12,272 nucleotides of DNA. It comes from an uncultured Angelakisella sp. (lineage in GTDB: Bacteria; Bacillota; Clostridia; Oscillospirales; Ruminococcaceae). Made by a program: the position numbers and the translations under genes. The DNA lies in contig CAJUFK010000099.1 in assembly GCA_910585535.1 (NCBI GenBank), positions 1 to 12,272 on the forward strand. Reading direction: 5' to 3'. The notes below the pieces were generated by a model that made no database searches, was not told where the DNA came from, and worked only from the letters and a program-made list of their open reading frames with translations. This document shows, piece after piece, positions 1-7,034 of this stretch (within the stretch, counting starts at the first letter, position 1; each line of letters opens with the position of its first letter).

Positions 1-63
1 CCCTTAGCCGCGGAGCGGCGGGGAGGGTGTGCTAGCGGGTGCTAACCCGCCGCCGGGGAGGGT
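1..63. repeat. Dispersed GC-rich hairpin repeat, copy A (truncated by window edge)
   Basis: Only the tail of the repeat is inside the window. The first 28 bases are identical to 7946-7973. It contains hairpin 1 (GCCGC-GGA-GCGGC, 7-19), the motif GGGGAGGGT (20-28), hairpin 2 (GCGGGTGCTAACCCGC, 35-50, a perfect 6-bp stem with loop GCTA) and a second GGGGAGGGT (55-63). Order and sequence match copy C near 7946-8005. The orientation of any transcript is unknown. The element is non-coding as far as I can tell. Confidence 0.75.
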
Positions 64-107
64 GTGGCCGCCGTCCTGGATCCTAGCGGCGTTCTGTCCG
101 AAGTGCA

Positions 108-141
108 AAATCGCCCCCTACCACCTGGCAAGGGGCGATTT
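108..141 (-). terminator. Possible terminator of the DUF4349 operon (10-bp hairpin)
   Basis: A perfect 10-bp inverted repeat pairs AAATCGCCCC (108-117) with GGGGCGATTT (132-141) around a 14-nt loop. Read on the minus strand, the stem ends in a short TTTT run. It lies about 100 bases downstream of the DUF4349 stop codon, so it could end that transcript. The T run is short and the hairpin partly overlaps repeat copy B, so it may instead be a structure of the repeat. Confidence 0.4.
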
Positions 142-240
142 CTACCTTCCGCCTTTTACTGCCTCCGACTCCAGGCACAACTTACGCCTTCGCACAGCCC
201 TTAGCCGCGGAGCGGCGGGGGGGGCGGGGAGGGTCTGGCC
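124..240. repeat. Dispersed GC-rich hairpin repeat, copy B
   Basis: This copy shares blocks, in the same order and at nearly the same spacing, with 7875-8010. The blocks are CCTGGCAAGG (124-133), CCTTCCGC, CGACTCCAGGCACAAC (166-181), a 30-base identical block (191-220) containing hairpin GCCGC-GGA-GCGGC (204-216), and GGGGAGGGT (226-234). Hairpin 2 of the other copies is absent here; a longer G tract (217-229) is present instead. It sits directly downstream of copy A and next to the 3' end of the DUF4349 gene. Confidence 0.75.
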
Positions 241-241
241 G

Positions 242-1369
242 CTACTCTTGGGGTTTCTCTGGGGGTGGTGTGGGGGGCGGGGTCTGTGTCAGCCCTTGAG
301 GTCCCTGGGGCCCATACCAATCCTCAAACCGCCCTCCCTGCGCTGTCCCGGTGTAGGTAGGACGTGCCGGTATCCCCTTCGCCTCCCGGCGCTTGGCCGC
401 CGCCTTCCCGCTGGACCGCACAATCAAGACAATAGCCACAACAATGGCAATCAGCACCACCAGGCTGGGCCCCGTCCGGGCCAGGAACAGCGCAAAGCTC
501 TGGAGACCATCTACCATATCCCCAACGCCGTCCCCAAAGGCCTCCCCCATCCGCTCTGTAAAGGTCCGGGGCTTCTCCTGTACCTCCTGGTACTCCACCA
601 CTTCCCGCAGGGAGATATTCAGGTAGGAGTAGGTCACCTGGCTGTCCATCCGCCGCAGTGAAGCGGTGAGGCTCTCGATCTGGTACCGGACATCGCTGAG
701 GGCGCTCTCCAGGGTGATGATGTCCTCCAGCTTATCCGCCTTTTCCAGAATGGCCAGCAGCCGCTCCTCCTGGATCTGGAGAGATTTCAGGTGGGCCTGG
801 GCGTCGTAGTAGCTGTCGGTGATGTCGTCCATGCTCTCGCTCTGGGAAAGGACGTTGCAGAAGCCCCCCACCGACCGGGCCACCTCGTCCAGCTTCTGGG
901 AGGGCACCCGGGCCTGGATGTTGGCGTAACGCTCCTGGTACCGGCTCCGGCTCCCCAGGCTGTAGCCCTCCTGGTTCTGGCTCTCTATGTAGCCCCCCGC
1001 TTCCGCCACGGCGGCCTGGATGCTCTGGACGGCCTCGGTGAACTCCCGGGTCTCCAGCTCCATGGACAGGTGCCGGATGATCTTCCGGCTGTCCGGCATC
1101 TGGAACTGGGGCATCTCGGCGGAAGCATCGGCACCCCCGTTGGACTCCATGGAGACGTCCTCCTCCGGGGCGGTTTCGGAACTCCAGTATTGCATCCCGC
1201 TGCTGGGCTCGGGGGCCGGAGCCGCCGCGGCCGCCGAGGACATCGAAGGGCCGGCGGCTTTGTTGCCTCCGTTGCCTGCGCTGCCGCCGCACCCCAGCAG
1301 GCAGAGGGACATGGCCAGGGCAATGGCGGTAACCAGCCCCAACAACCTTTTAACATTCTTGCGCTTCAT
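242..1369 (-). CDS. DUF4349 family membrane lipoprotein
   Basis: 375 aa. The ATG at 1367-1369 is chosen because AAAGGAGG lies a few bases upstream; an in-frame alternative 8 codons earlier lacks this site. The N-terminus (KRK, hydrophobic stretch, lipobox LLGC with Cys27) is a lipoprotein signal peptide. An Ala/Pro/Ser-rich linker follows. Residues about 90-290 form the DUF4349 domain: a conserved start like RKIIRHLSMELETREF, then a long helical, probably coiled-coil part (AQAHLKSLQIQEERLLAILEKADKL). A hydrophobic segment near residues 300-320 (LVVLIAIVVAIVLIV) and a basic stop-transfer follow, then a Pro/Gly-rich tail ending in PPPEKPQE. The protein would therefore be anchored at both ends of an extracytoplasmic domain. 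The biochemical role of the family is not established. It is second in an operon, 34 bases after the P-loop gene. Confidence 0.88.
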   Translation of the reverse strand: MKRKNVKRLLGLVTAIALAMSLCLLGCGGSAGNGGNKAAGPSMSSAAAAAPAPEPSSGMQYWSSETAPEEDVSMESNGGADASAEMPQFQMPDSRKIIRHLSMELETREFTEAVQSIQAAVAEAGGYIESQNQEGYSLGSRSRYQERYANIQARVPSQKLDEVARSVGGFCNVLSQSESMDDITDSYYDAQAHLKSLQIQEERLLAILEKADKLEDIITLESALSDVRYQIESLTASLRRMDSQVTYSYLNISLREVVEYQEVQEKPRTFTERMGEAFGDGVGDMVDGLQSFALFLARTGPSLVVLIAIVVAIVLIVRSSGKAAAKRREAKGIPARPTYTGTAQGGRFEDWYGPQGPQGLTQTPPPTPPPEKPQE

Positions 1370-1403
1370 GGAAAAACCTCCTTTTTCTTGCAAACTGTAT
1401 CTT

Positions 1404-1925
1404 CTACTTTAATAGTGTCTGTTTATCCCGGGATTCTTGCAGAAGGGCCAAATATTTCTGCCCCTCCTCCCGGCTTTGAAAGCGGAGGATCTTCCGGCTT
1501 GCCCGGTAACGGTCCAGCAGGGCCTCCATCTCCGGCAGATCCCGCCGGGCAAAATCCCGGATCCAGGCTGTAAACTCCGGGTCCTCTTGGGTCTCGATCC
1601 AGGGCATATCCTCCCGGACGGTGTTCCGGCGGGCCTCCACCCCGGCCAGGCAGACCTCCAGGGGATAGTCCAGGAAGAACACGGTGTCACAGGCCGCCAG
1701 CCGCGGCTCCAGGGTCCGCCTGTAGTTTCCGTCGATGATCCACCGCTCCCCGGCCAGCAGCTCCCCAAGGCGAAGGTCGAACTCCTCCCGGGTGGCGGTG
1801 GTCTTATCCGCCCGGTGCCAAAGGCGGTCCAGATAATGGAGGGGCAGGCCGGTGACATCCCGAAGGGCCCGGGCGAAGGTGCTTTTCCCCGCCCCTGAAT
1901 TCCCGATGATGATGGCGCGTTCCAT
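1404..1925 (-). CDS. P-loop NTPase, adenylate kinase/FlaR-like
   Basis: 173 aa. A Walker A motif GNSGAGKST (residues 8-16) follows directly after the first beta strand, as in small nucleoside/nucleotide kinases. The pattern LHYLDRLWHRADKT, then WIIDGNYRRTLEPRLAACDTVFFLDYP and an arginine-containing lid region (RRNTVREDMPW) matches the adenylate kinase-like family often annotated as 'DNA topology modulation protein FlaR'. The true substrate of that family is not firmly known, so phosphotransfer is inferred from the fold. The start ATG (1923-1925) has GGGAGG upstream at good spacing. It is the first gene of a two-gene minus-strand unit with the DUF4349 lipoprotein. The protein is soluble, with no signal peptide. 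Confidence 0.85.
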   Translation of the reverse strand: MERAIIIGNSGAGKSTFARALRDVTGLPLHYLDRLWHRADKTTATREEFDLRLGELLAGERWIIDGNYRRTLEPRLAACDTVFFLDYPLEVCLAGVEARRNTVREDMPWIETQEDPEFTAWIRDFARRDLPEMEALLDRYRASRKILRFQSREEGQKYLALLQESRDKQTLLK

Positions 1926-1951
1926 GGCGGTTCCTCCCCTTTTTTGCTACC

Positions 1952-1981
1952 ATTATACTCCCGGAGGGGGGCCTGGGGCAA
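1952..1981 (-). promoter_or_regulatory. Sigma-A-like promoter for the P-loop/DUF4349 unit
   Basis: On the minus strand a perfect -10 TATAAT (1957 to 1952) lies 26 bases upstream of the start codon. An 18-bp spacer separates it from a weak -35 TTGCCC (1981 to 1976, 4 of 6 consensus bases). The -10 is convincing; the -35 is only suggestive. It is divergent from the promoter at 2021-2049. Confidence 0.55.
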
Positions 1982-2020
1982 GGCGAATTTCTTTCGCTGG
2001 CCGCTATTCATAATTTTTCA

Positions 2021-2049
2021 TGGACAATTCGGCCAGAAACGGCTATAAT
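2021..2049 (+). promoter_or_regulatory. Strong sigma-A-like promoter for the parvulin-like lipoprotein
   Basis: TGGACA (2021-2026, 5 of 6 bases of the -35 consensus), an exact 17-bp spacer, then a perfect -10 TATAAT (2044-2049). The start codon follows at 2090 with GGAGG at 2076-2080, giving a leader of roughly 33 bases. This is the clearest promoter in the window and suggests high constitutive expression. Confidence 0.8.
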
Positions 2050-2089
2050 AAGGGATTGTACCCGATCAATTCAATGGAGGAACGATCTC

Positions 2090-3217
2090 ATGAAATTTTC
2101 CGCAAAAGTTTTGGCCGTTCTTATGGCCCTTATCCTTACCCTGGCGGGATGCTCCGGCGGGGATACCAGCTGGGTCGCCCAGGCCGGGGAGGAGACCATC
2201 ACCCCAGGGGTCTACCTGGTGCAGCTGATGATGGGCTACAACGAGGCATCCAGCCAAAAGCCCACGACAGAGGACATTATGAAGGAGACCATCGACGGTC
2301 TGCCTGCCGCCCAGTACATCACCGACTATGCCAAGAACGAGTGCGCCAAGCTGCTGGTGGTCCACCAGGAGTTTGCCAAGCGGGGGCTGGAACTCACCGC
2401 TGACGATACCGAACAGGCCAACTCCTACACGGAATACCTTTACCAGCTGGGGGAGAACTTTTACCAGGCCAACGGGGTTGCCAAGGAATCGGTGCAGTAT
2501 ATCAACGACACCACCATGATGAGCCTGGCGGTCTTTAACAGCATCTACGGCGAAGGGGGCGAAAAGGAGGTTCCCCGGGCCGAGCTGGAGAAAGCGATGG
2601 CGGAGCAGTACACCCGGAGCCAGTACATCCTTTTCCCCAAGGTCGACACCAGCACGGGGCTGCCCCTGGAGGAGGAAGCCATTGCCGCCGCCAAGGCAAA
2701 GGCGGAGGAGTGCCTTAAAAAGGCCCAGGCAGGGGAAAACTTCACCGATCTTTTGTACGAAAGCGCCAAGGATCTGGACTCCGTAAACATTCAGGAGCGG
2801 CAGGAGAAAGATACGGCTTATGACGCCTACCTGGAGAACAACGCCGGGTTCTATCCCCCTGTTTACGAAACAGCGATTTTGGAGATGGCGGATAACGAGA
2901 TCCGGATGGTGGAGGATGACTTTTACTGCTACATCCTCAAGAAGCTGCCCTTGCTGGAAGGGGAGCCGGAGCGGCTGGAGGGGTACTTGAGCGCGATTCT
3001 GCAAAACCTGAAATACGACGAATACATTGGCACTTTGGACAGCTGGGCGAAGGAACTGGACATCAAGTACAACAATGCGGCGCTGGCGGCTTATTCGGCG
3101 GCGAAGCTGAAGATGACCCAGGAGGAGATTTCCGCGGCCAACAGCAGCGAAAGCAGCTCCCAGACAAGCGGTGAATCCAGCGAAAGCGCCAGTGATGAGG
3201 GCAGCAGCGCAGCCTAA
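2090..3217 (+). CDS. Parvulin/PrsA-like lipoprotein (putative extracytoplasmic foldase)
   Basis: 375 aa. The lipoprotein signal peptide ends in LAGC (Cys21). Residues about 25-170 resemble the helical SurA/PrsA N-terminal chaperone part. From about residue 175, YTRSQYILFPKV, then AAAKAKAEECLKKAQAGENFTDLLYESAKD, is the typical opening of a PpiC parvulin domain (strand, then the 'AGENF..LA' helix). The classical middle of the domain is diverged, so peptidyl-prolyl isomerase activity is uncertain and a pure chaperone role is possible. The last 30 or so residues are Ser/Glu-rich low complexity (SSESSSQTSGESSESASDEG), probably a flexible tail. The start has GGAGG 9 bases upstream and a near-consensus promoter, and it appears monocistronic. 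It is expected to act at the outer face of the membrane on secreted proteins. Confidence 0.82.
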   Translation: MKFSAKVLAVLMALILTLAGCSGGDTSWVAQAGEETITPGVYLVQLMMGYNEASSQKPTTEDIMKETIDGLPAAQYITDYAKNECAKLLVVHQEFAKRGLELTADDTEQANSYTEYLYQLGENFYQANGVAKESVQYINDTTMMSLAVFNSIYGEGGEKEVPRAELEKAMAEQYTRSQYILFPKVDTSTGLPLEEEAIAAAKAKAEECLKKAQAGENFTDLLYESAKDLDSVNIQERQEKDTAYDAYLENNAGFYPPVYETAILEMADNEIRMVEDDFYCYILKKLPLLEGEPERLEGYLSAILQNLKYDEYIGTLDSWAKELDIKYNNAALAAYSAAKLKMTQEEISAANSSESSSQTSGESSESASDEGSSAA

Positions 3218-3326
3218 GCCCTGTCGGTTTATACGGCCTTCCCTTTAAGGCAGGGCCGGAAAAGGGTCCGCTTTTTGAGTGGACATAAACAGAGGCCGGG
3301 ATCTTGACGGAACAAAGGAGGGGCCC

Positions 3327-3938
3327 ATGGCTTTGAAAGCCGTTTTCACCGGTGTTTTTATCGCCGTCTGGCTGGCTGCCGGGGTCCTGCTTCTCTGGCT
3401 CCCGGCGCGGATGGGCCCTCCGGCGGAGGCTTCGGGGCCGGAGATTCCCCGGCGCCGGTGGGGACCGGGCCGCCGGGCCGGAGCCGCCGCCTTCGGGGTC
3501 CTCTCCCTGGTCCTTCTAGGGGCGGCGTGGGCCTTCTCCACCATAGAGATCGCCCCTGCCCAGCCCCCGGACTTTGACAACGACGCCTGGGTGGCAGATT
3601 GCAGCAGCAGCTTCGCCCGGGATACGGTATCCCATAAAAAGCGGCGGTCCCTCACCCAAAGCTGTGGAAGTTTCACCGGGGCTAAGACCCTGTGGCGTGT
3701 CTACGACAAGGAGGGCGGGAAAGCGATCGCCATAGAATACCAAATCGCCGTTTCGTCGGGCCGGGCCGACCTGGCCTTGGTCCAGCCTGACGGGACAGTG
3801 ACCCGACTCTCAGGAGAGACTTCCCCCTACACCTTTACCACCGGGGCCGGTGAGACCCGCCTGCGCCTCATCGGGGACCAGGGGAAGGTGGAGTTTTCCC
3901 TTACCATCCCCTACGGGTCCGGAACCTGGATGGAATAG
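3327..3938 (+). CDS. Two-TM membrane protein with extracytoplasmic beta-rich domain, unrecognised
   Basis: 203 aa, starting at the ATG with AAAGGAGG 5 bases upstream; an in-frame ATG 16 codons earlier has no such site. The first hydrophobic segment spans residues about 5-27 and the second about 50-69, separated by a short Pro/Arg-rich loop (RRRWGPGRR) likely in the cytoplasm. Residues 75-203 form a soluble domain rich in alternating beta patterns (AIAIEYQIAVSSGRADLALVQPDG, then TRLRLIGDQGKVEFSLTIPYG), like a small beta-sandwich. It contains two cysteines (CSSSF and SCGSF) that could form a disulfide if the domain is outside. I do not recognise a family. It lies 67 bases upstream of ecfA1 with no obvious promoter or terminator between, so it may lead the ECF transcription unit. 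Confidence 0.72.
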   Translation: MALKAVFTGVFIAVWLAAGVLLLWLPARMGPPAEASGPEIPRRRWGPGRRAGAAAFGVLSLVLLGAAWAFSTIEIAPAQPPDFDNDAWVADCSSSFARDTVSHKKRRSLTQSCGSFTGAKTLWRVYDKEGGKAIAIEYQIAVSSGRADLALVQPDGTVTRLSGETSPYTFTTGAGETRLRLIGDQGKVEFSLTIPYGSGTWME

Positions 3939-4005
3939 GCGGAGGTCACGGTACAAAACCCGGGCGGCCACTGGAGCGTGGGCTGACCCAACAGGAGGAT
4001 ACATC

Positions 4006-4857
4006 ATGGATTCGATCATGGAAGCCACCAAGGTCTCCTTTTCCTATGAGGAGGAACCCGACGCCCCCTTGGTTTTGGACGGCGTAAGCCTTTCCGTCCA
4101 CCGGGGAGAGTTCCTGGCCGTGCTGGGCCACAACGGCAGCGGAAAATCCACCCTGGCCAAACATTTTAACGCCATCCTCCTGCCCCGGGAAGGCCGGGTG
4201 CTGGTGGACGGTATGGAAACCACCGACGAGGACCGCCTCTACGACATCCGCCAAACGGTGGGAATGGTCTTTCAGAACCCGGACAACCAGATCGTCGCCA
4301 CCATCGTGGAGGAGGACGTGGCCTTTGCCCTGGAAAATATGGGGGTCCCCCCGGCGGAGATCCGCCAGCGGGTGGACGACGCTCTCCGGTCGGTGGGGAT
4401 GTACCAGTTCCGGGAACACGCCCCCCACCAGCTTTCCGGCGGACAGAAACAGCGAATCGCCATTGCTGGCGTCATCGCCATGCGCCCCAAGTGCATCGTC
4501 CTGGACGAGCCCACCGCCATGCTGGACCCCCGGGGCCGGGCCGAGGTGATGCGGACCCTTCGGGAGCTGAACCGGAACCACGGCATCACCGTCGCCCTCA
4601 TCACCCACTACATGGACGAGGCCGCCCAGTGCGACCGGGTGGTGGTGGTGGACCGGGGAAAGCTCCTCCTGGACGGCACTCCCCGGGAGGTGTTCCGCCA
4701 GGTGGACCGCCTCAAGGGGGTGGGCCTGGACGTCCCCCAGGTCACCGAGCTGATGCACGAGCTGCGCCGGGCGGGGCTGGAGGTCCGGGAGGACATCATC
4801 ACCGAGGAGGAGTGCGCGGCCGAGCTTGCCCGCCTCCTGGAAGGGAGCGGAAGATAA
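4006..4857 (+). CDS. ecfA1: Energy-coupling factor transporter ATPase EcfA1
   Basis: 283 aa. One of the two ABC ATPases that energise group II ECF transporters, which take up vitamins and some metals through interchangeable S components. Walker A GHNGSGKST (41-49), Q-loop QNPDNQ with Gln90 (the EcfA1-type signature), ABC signature LSGGQ (143-147), Walker B CIVLDE with catalytic Glu168, D-loop MLDP and switch His201 are all intact. The start is the first of two close ATGs, preceded by AGGAGG. It lies at the inner membrane face, pairing with EcfA2 and docking onto EcfT. The stop codon overlaps the next gene by one base (TAATG). The length is normal for the family. Confidence 0.96.
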   Translation: MDSIMEATKVSFSYEEEPDAPLVLDGVSLSVHRGEFLAVLGHNGSGKSTLAKHFNAILLPREGRVLVDGMETTDEDRLYDIRQTVGMVFQNPDNQIVATIVEEDVAFALENMGVPPAEIRQRVDDALRSVGMYQFREHAPHQLSGGQKQRIAIAGVIAMRPKCIVLDEPTAMLDPRGRAEVMRTLRELNRNHGITVALITHYMDEAAQCDRVVVVDRGKLLLDGTPREVFRQVDRLKGVGLDVPQVTELMHELRRAGLEVREDIITEEECAAELARLLEGSGR

Positions 4858-5306
4858 TGGGCATTCCCTTCCTCCTGGTGTATTTCGCGGTCATCCCCGC
4901 CGTCTGCACTTTCACCTTCTATAAATTCGCCCGCCTTTGGCTCTGGGCGGCCCCCATCGCCGCAACGGTCCTGGGCACCCTGATGATGACCGCCTACCTG
5001 GGCGGCTCCGCCCCCGGTGGGGACCAATGGCTCACCCTCTGGGGGGTCCTTGTGCCTATCCAGCAGCTGGCAGCCATTTCCTTCTCCCTTGGGGTCCTGG
5101 TAGGGATGCGCTGGGGCGGCTCCCTGGGCCTTGCCGTCGGCGGCGCCGGGGTGGTCTTGGGCCTTATGGTGGTGGCCGTCACCGACCTGTCCCTTCTCCT
5201 CTACCCCCTCTGCCTCATCCTCTACGCCCTGGTGCTGGTCCTCAGCTTTACCGGCAAGGCCAGGAGGGCCTGGGAGGAGTACCGCCAGGGCAACAGCCCG
5301 GAATGA
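4857..5306 (+). CDS. Small five-TM membrane protein between the ECF ATPases, unrecognised
   Basis: 149 aa, starting at the ATG whose A is the last base of the ecfA1 stop (TAATG), a classic translational-coupling arrangement. GGAAGGGAG just upstream could help initiation. Five hydrophobic segments are visible at residues about 4-24, 28-49, 59-84, 88-108 and 110-132, followed by a charged tail (KARRAWEEYRQGN) that the positive-inside rule puts in the cytoplasm. It is smaller than S components, which have six helices and about 170-200 residues, and I do not recognise a family. In most Firmicutes ecfA1 and ecfA2 are adjacent, so an inserted membrane gene is unusual. The position suggests a partner of the ECF module, but that is inference only. 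Confidence 0.8.
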   Translation: MGIPFLLVYFAVIPAVCTFTFYKFARLWLWAAPIAATVLGTLMMTAYLGGSAPGGDQWLTLWGVLVPIQQLAAISFSLGVLVGMRWGGSLGLAVGGAGVVLGLMVVAVTDLSLLLYPLCLILYALVLVLSFTGKARRAWEEYRQGNSPE

Positions 5307-5368
5307 TAAGTCCACGGCGGCCAGCCCCAAAAGAGGCGGCCGACCGATCCAACCTTGGAGGTTACAAT

Positions 5369-6238
5369 ATGACAGCAATCAGAACCGAACACCTTACCCA
5401 CACCTACTCGGTGGGCACCCCCTTCCAGAAGGTGGCTGTGGACAACGTCTCCATCGCCATCGAGGAAGGGGAGTACGTGGGGGTCATCGGACATACCGGC
5501 AGCGGCAAGTCCACCTTCATCCAGCACCTTAACGGCCTGCTGGCCCCCACCTCCGGCAAGGTCTACATCGGGGAAGAGGACCTGTGGGCGGATAAAGCCA
5601 AGCTGCGCTCCTTCCGCTTCCAGGTGGGCCTGGTGTTTCAGTACCCGGAGTACCAGCTTTTCGGGGAGACGGTGTACAGTGACATCGCCTTTGGCCCCAC
5701 CAATATGGGCCTTCCCCCGGAGGAGGTGGACTCCCGGGTCCGCCAGGCCGCCCGCTTTGTGGGTCTTTCCGACGAAAAGCTGGAGAAGAGCCCCTTTGAG
5801 CTTTCCGGCGGACAGAAGCGCCGGGTGGCCATCGCCGGGGTGCTGGCCATGGACCCCAAGGTTCTTATCCTGGATGAGCCCACCGCCGGCCTGGATCCCA
5901 AGGGCCGGGACAAAATCCTGGGGGAAATCCGGGAGTACCATGAGGAGAAGAAGAACACCGTCCTCCTGGTCAGCCACAGCATGGAGGACATCGCCAAAAA
6001 CGCCACCATGGCCCTGGTGATGAATCAGTCCCAGCTCTTCTGCTACGACCGGGTGGAGGAGGTCTTTGGCCGGGCCGCCGAACTGGGCCAGATGGGCCTT
6101 ACCATCCCCCAGGTCTCCCGGGTGTTCCTCTCCCTGGCGGAGAAGGGGCTGGATGTCAACCCCAGGGTTTACACCGTTGAGGCGGCCCGGGATCAGATTT
6201 TGCGGAAGCTGTCGAAAGGGGGCAGGGGAAATGATTAA
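5369..6238 (+). CDS. ecfA2: Energy-coupling factor transporter ATPase EcfA2
   Basis: 289 aa. Second ATPase of the ECF module. Walker A GHTGSGKST (41-49), Q-loop QYPEYQLF with Gln91 (the EcfA2-type signature), LSGGQ (145-149), Walker B VLILDE with catalytic Glu170, D-loop GLDP and switch His203 are all present, so the protein should be active. The ATG is chosen by TTGGAGG 7 bases upstream; the longer open frame has no matching family sequence. It is separated from the upstream five-TM gene by 62 bases, with its own ribosome binding site, and overlaps ecfT by 8 bases. It works as a heterodimer with EcfA1, coupling ATP hydrolysis to toppling of the S component through EcfT. Confidence 0.96.
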   Translation: MTAIRTEHLTHTYSVGTPFQKVAVDNVSIAIEEGEYVGVIGHTGSGKSTFIQHLNGLLAPTSGKVYIGEEDLWADKAKLRSFRFQVGLVFQYPEYQLFGETVYSDIAFGPTNMGLPPEEVDSRVRQAARFVGLSDEKLEKSPFELSGGQKRRVAIAGVLAMDPKVLILDEPTAGLDPKGRDKILGEIREYHEEKKNTVLLVSHSMEDIAKNATMALVMNQSQLFCYDRVEEVFGRAAELGQMGLTIPQVSRVFLSLAEKGLDVNPRVYTVEAARDQILRKLSKGGRGND

Positions 6239-7034
6239 GGACATCACCATCGGCCAGTATTTCCCCGGCAAGTCTCCCATCCACCGGCTGGATCCCAGGG
6301 TGAAGATCCTTCTCACCCTGGGCTATATCGTCATGCTCTTTGTGGCCCAAAACGCCTGGAGCCTGGGGCTGGGGATTGTCTTCGGCCTGGCGGCCTATCT
6401 CCTCAGCCGCATCCCTTTGACCATGATCGTCAAGAGCCTCAAGCCGGTGGTCCCTGTGATCCTTTTTACTGCCGCCCTGAATATGATCTTTGTGGACGGG
6501 GAGACGGTGTTCCAGCTTTGGGTCCTGAAGATCACCCGGGAGGGCATTCACACCGCCGTCTTTATGGCGGTGCGGATTATCTGCCTCATCGCCGGGACCT
6601 CCCTGCTCACCTACACCACCTCCCCCATCGCCCTTACCGACGGCATCGAGCGGCTTATGGGCCCCCTGGGGCGGTTCCACTTCCCGGTCCACGAGCTGGC
6701 TATGATGATGACCATTGCCCTGCGCTTTATCCCCACCCTCATTGAGGAGACCGACAAGATCATGTCCGCCCAGAAGGCCCGTGGGGCCGACCTGGAGACC
6801 GGGGGGCTGATGCAGCGGGCCCGGGCCCTTATCCCCATCCTCATCCCCCTTTTCGTCTCCTCCTTCCGCCGGGCGGATGAGCTTGCCCTGGCTATGGAGT
6901 GCCGCTGTTACCGGGGCGGGGAGGGCCGCACCCGGATGAAGCAGCTCCAGATGGGCCCCGGGGACTTTGCGGCCTCGGCCATTGTGGTGGGGTGCATCGC
7001 CGGGGTCATCGCCCTGAATCTCCTAATCCCATGA
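6231..7034 (+). CDS. ecfT: Energy-coupling factor transporter transmembrane protein EcfT
   Basis: 267 aa. Membrane scaffold of the ECF transporter. It opens with the typical GQYFPGKSPIHRLDPRVKI, followed by hydrophobic segments at residues about 27-56, 65-82, 100-130 and a C-terminal one at about 243-265. The long amphipathic coupling helices carry the family motifs KARGAD and the second arginine motif in MECRCYRGGEGRTRMK, which dock into grooves of the two ATPases. The start ATG lies inside the end of ecfA2 (8-nt overlap) after GGCAGGGGAA, and the stop overlaps the truA start as ATGA. The S component that gives specificity must be encoded elsewhere, as expected of group II systems. Confidence 0.95.
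   Translation: MIKDITIGQYFPGKSPIHRLDPRVKILLTLGYIVMLFVAQNAWSLGLGIVFGLAAYLLSRIPLTMIVKSLKPVVPVILFTAALNMIFVDGETVFQLWVLKITREGIHTAVFMAVRIICLIAGTSLLTYTTSPIALTDGIERLMGPLGRFHFPVHELAMMMTIALRFIPTLIEETDKIMSAQKARGADLETGGLMQRARALIPILIPLFVSSFRRADELALAMECRCYRGGEGRTRMKQLQMGPGDFAASAIVVGCIAGVIALNLLIP

Noticed and set aside
1..240. CRISPR array at the left edge
   Set aside because: The repeated units are hairpin-G-rich modules of unequal length and spacing, with no regular spacers and no cas genes.
29..661. A plus-strand open frame starting at GTG in repeat copy A and running into the DUF4349 gene
   Set aside because: Most of it is antisense to a well-supported lipoprotein gene, and the start has no binding site. 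Only the stretch over the repeat is kept as a finding about possible peptide coding.
3218..3276. A terminator after the parvulin-like gene (GCCCTG/CAGGGC with inner GCCTT/AAGGC, then a T5 run)
   Set aside because: The two stems compete for the same base, and the T run is 16 bases beyond the outer stem. It is not a credible intrinsic terminator.
4857..5306. The five-TM protein as the substrate-binding S component
   Set aside because: It has about 149 residues and five visible helices, against about 170-200 residues and six helices for S components, and I see no S-component EcfT-binding pattern in the first helix. It is left as unrecognised.
5222..6316. A 364-codon minus-strand open frame across ecfA2
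   Set aside because: It is the shadow of ecfA2, whose ATPase motifs are all intact on the plus strand; the antisense protein has no recognisable motif.
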